Assembly: GCA_022616375.1 (NCBI GenBank)
Contig: JAKEEW010000051.1
Span: 1 to 33,285, forward strand
DNA from: Sporichthyaceae bacterium
Lineage (GTDB): Bacteria > Actinomycetota > Actinomycetes > JAKEEW01
Reading direction: 5' to 3'
DNA: 33,285 nucleotides
The notes under the pieces: model-generated
Database searches by the model: none
Told to the model about the DNA's origin: nothing
What the model saw: the letters and a program-made list of their open reading frames with translations, nothing else
Made by a program: the position numbers and the translations under genes
Shown here: one piece after another, positions 32,654 through 33,285 of the stretch
Numbering within the stretch: the first letter of the stretch is position 1
How the letters are laid out: the number at the start of each line of letters is the position of its first letter

Positions 32654-33285
32654 GTGGACACCGCGCTACTGCTCAAACAGGCCAGGTATCGAGCGATGCT
32701 GAGTCAGGCGGAGCTCGGCGCCCGGGCCGGGGTGGCTCGCTCGGTCATCGCGGACTACGAGCGCGGCCGACACTCCCCCAGCGTGCGGCAACTCGACCGG
32801 CTGCTCGCCGCTGCCGGCCTGCGGCTCGAGGCTCGGTTGGAGCCGCTCGGCAGCGATCTCGACAGCGCGATCCTGCGCTGCCTGAACCTTCCGATGCGCG
32901 AGCGGCTGTTCGAGCTGCCGTTCTACCTAGGCTCGTTGCTCCGTTGCCTGGACGGCATTCGCTACCGGATCGAGGGCATGGCCGCAGCGCTGCTCCAGGG
33001 CGCACCGGTGCCGGTTCCGGTGGTCGAGATCGCCGTTGCCGACACCGACACCGCGTTGGCCCAGCTGGTGCGATGCAGCGTCGAGCTCCCATACCTGCAG
33101 CTGCTGATCGAGGAGGACGGGCGCTGGCTGCCGGTCGAGCCGACCGTCGCGGCGATCCGAGCACGCGGACCTTTCAGCCGCTGGGTGGTCGTCGACGGCG
33201 AGGCGCAGATCCGCCTCGCCGATCCGGACGAGCTTGCGACCAGCGTGCACGTCGACGTGGACGGCGCCGAAGTCCCGGTTCTCGG
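32654..33285 (+). CDS. XRE-family helix-turn-helix protein, cut by the right window edge
   Basis: The reading frame is open from GTG 32654 to the end of the window (210 codons, no stop). Residues about 5-60 form an XRE-type helix-turn-helix: LLKQARYRAMLSQAELGARA, then VARSVIADYERGRHSPSVRQ and LDRLLAAAGL. The rest is leucine-rich and continues with beta-rich segments (VPVVEIAVADTD, WVVVDGEAQIRLAD); I do not recognise it as a known domain. Proteins of this architecture are sometimes the DNA-binding partner in toxin-antitoxin pairs, with the partner gene downstream, but the window ends before this can be seen. No clear ribosome site precedes the GTG; CATCGT seven bases upstream is a weak -10 candidate for a leaderless start. 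Confidence 0.75.
   Translation, partial: MDTALLLKQARYRAMLSQAELGARAGVARSVIADYERGRHSPSVRQLDRLLAAAGLRLEARLEPLGSDLDSAILRCLNLPMRERLFELPFYLGSLLRCLDGIRYRIEGMAAALLQGAPVPVPVVEIAVADTDTALAQLVRCSVELPYLQLLIEEDGRWLPVEPTVAAIRARGPFSRWVVVDGEAQIRLADPDELATSVHVDVDGAEVPVL

Overview
The window is very GC-rich, gene-dense and uses GTG starts freely. Its families point to a high-GC actinomycete: IniB/IniA/IniC-like proteins, a PucR regulator, CoxMSL-type molybdenum hydroxylase subunits and membrane-anchored Hsp70-like proteins. I cannot name the genus. I see no tRNA, rRNA, CRISPR array or insertion sequence, and no gap between genes above about 190 bases.

Layout, left to right. (1) 98-2355, minus strand: carbamate kinase and a CaiB/BaiF CoA-transferase. 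(2) 2473-3543: a small uridine-kinase-like P-loop protein (plus) facing a small ACT-domain protein (minus), separated by a 42-bp tandem repeat. (3) 3662-7596, minus: HyuB and HyuA, an ATP-dependent hydantoinase/oxoprolinase pair. (4) 7688-19852: a block resembling the mycobacterial ini region. A LuxR-type regulator is followed by IniB-like, IniA-like and IniC-like genes and an Hsp70-like protein with an external beta-propeller. A second Hsp70-like gene follows, and a small plus-strand gene with an IniB-like N-terminus lies between the two. (5) 19854-25303, minus: a tightly overlapped operon of a CoxM/CoxS/CoxL-type molybdenum hydroxylase, CoxG and a nitrilase-superfamily amidohydrolase; its last gene runs straight into the LuxR gene of block 4. 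(6) 25392-28669, minus: a frameshifted NCS2 uracil-type permease and a PucR regulator. (7) 28750-32497, plus, divergent from pucR: DUF2877, FdrA and DUF1116, the three components linked in E. coli to oxamate carbamoyltransferase. (8) 32654 to the right edge: the start of an XRE-type helix-turn-helix protein.

Most of the window can be read as one nitrogen-scavenging pathway. An N-heterocycle would be imported by the permease, hydroxylated by the molybdenum enzyme and opened by HyuAB at the cost of ATP. The resulting carbamoyl compound would be split by DUF2877/FdrA/DUF1116 to carbamoyl phosphate, from which carbamate kinase recovers ATP. The nitrilase-like enzyme and the CoA-transferase could process the remaining acid (for example oxamate to oxalate to oxalyl-CoA), and PucR is the likely regulator. 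This chain is inferred from family membership and gene order; the true substrate is unknown. The ini-like/Hsp70 block lies inside this cluster and is joined to it by a one-base gap between the nitrilase and LuxR genes. It looks like a membrane-remodelling or envelope-stress module and is the least explained part of the window.
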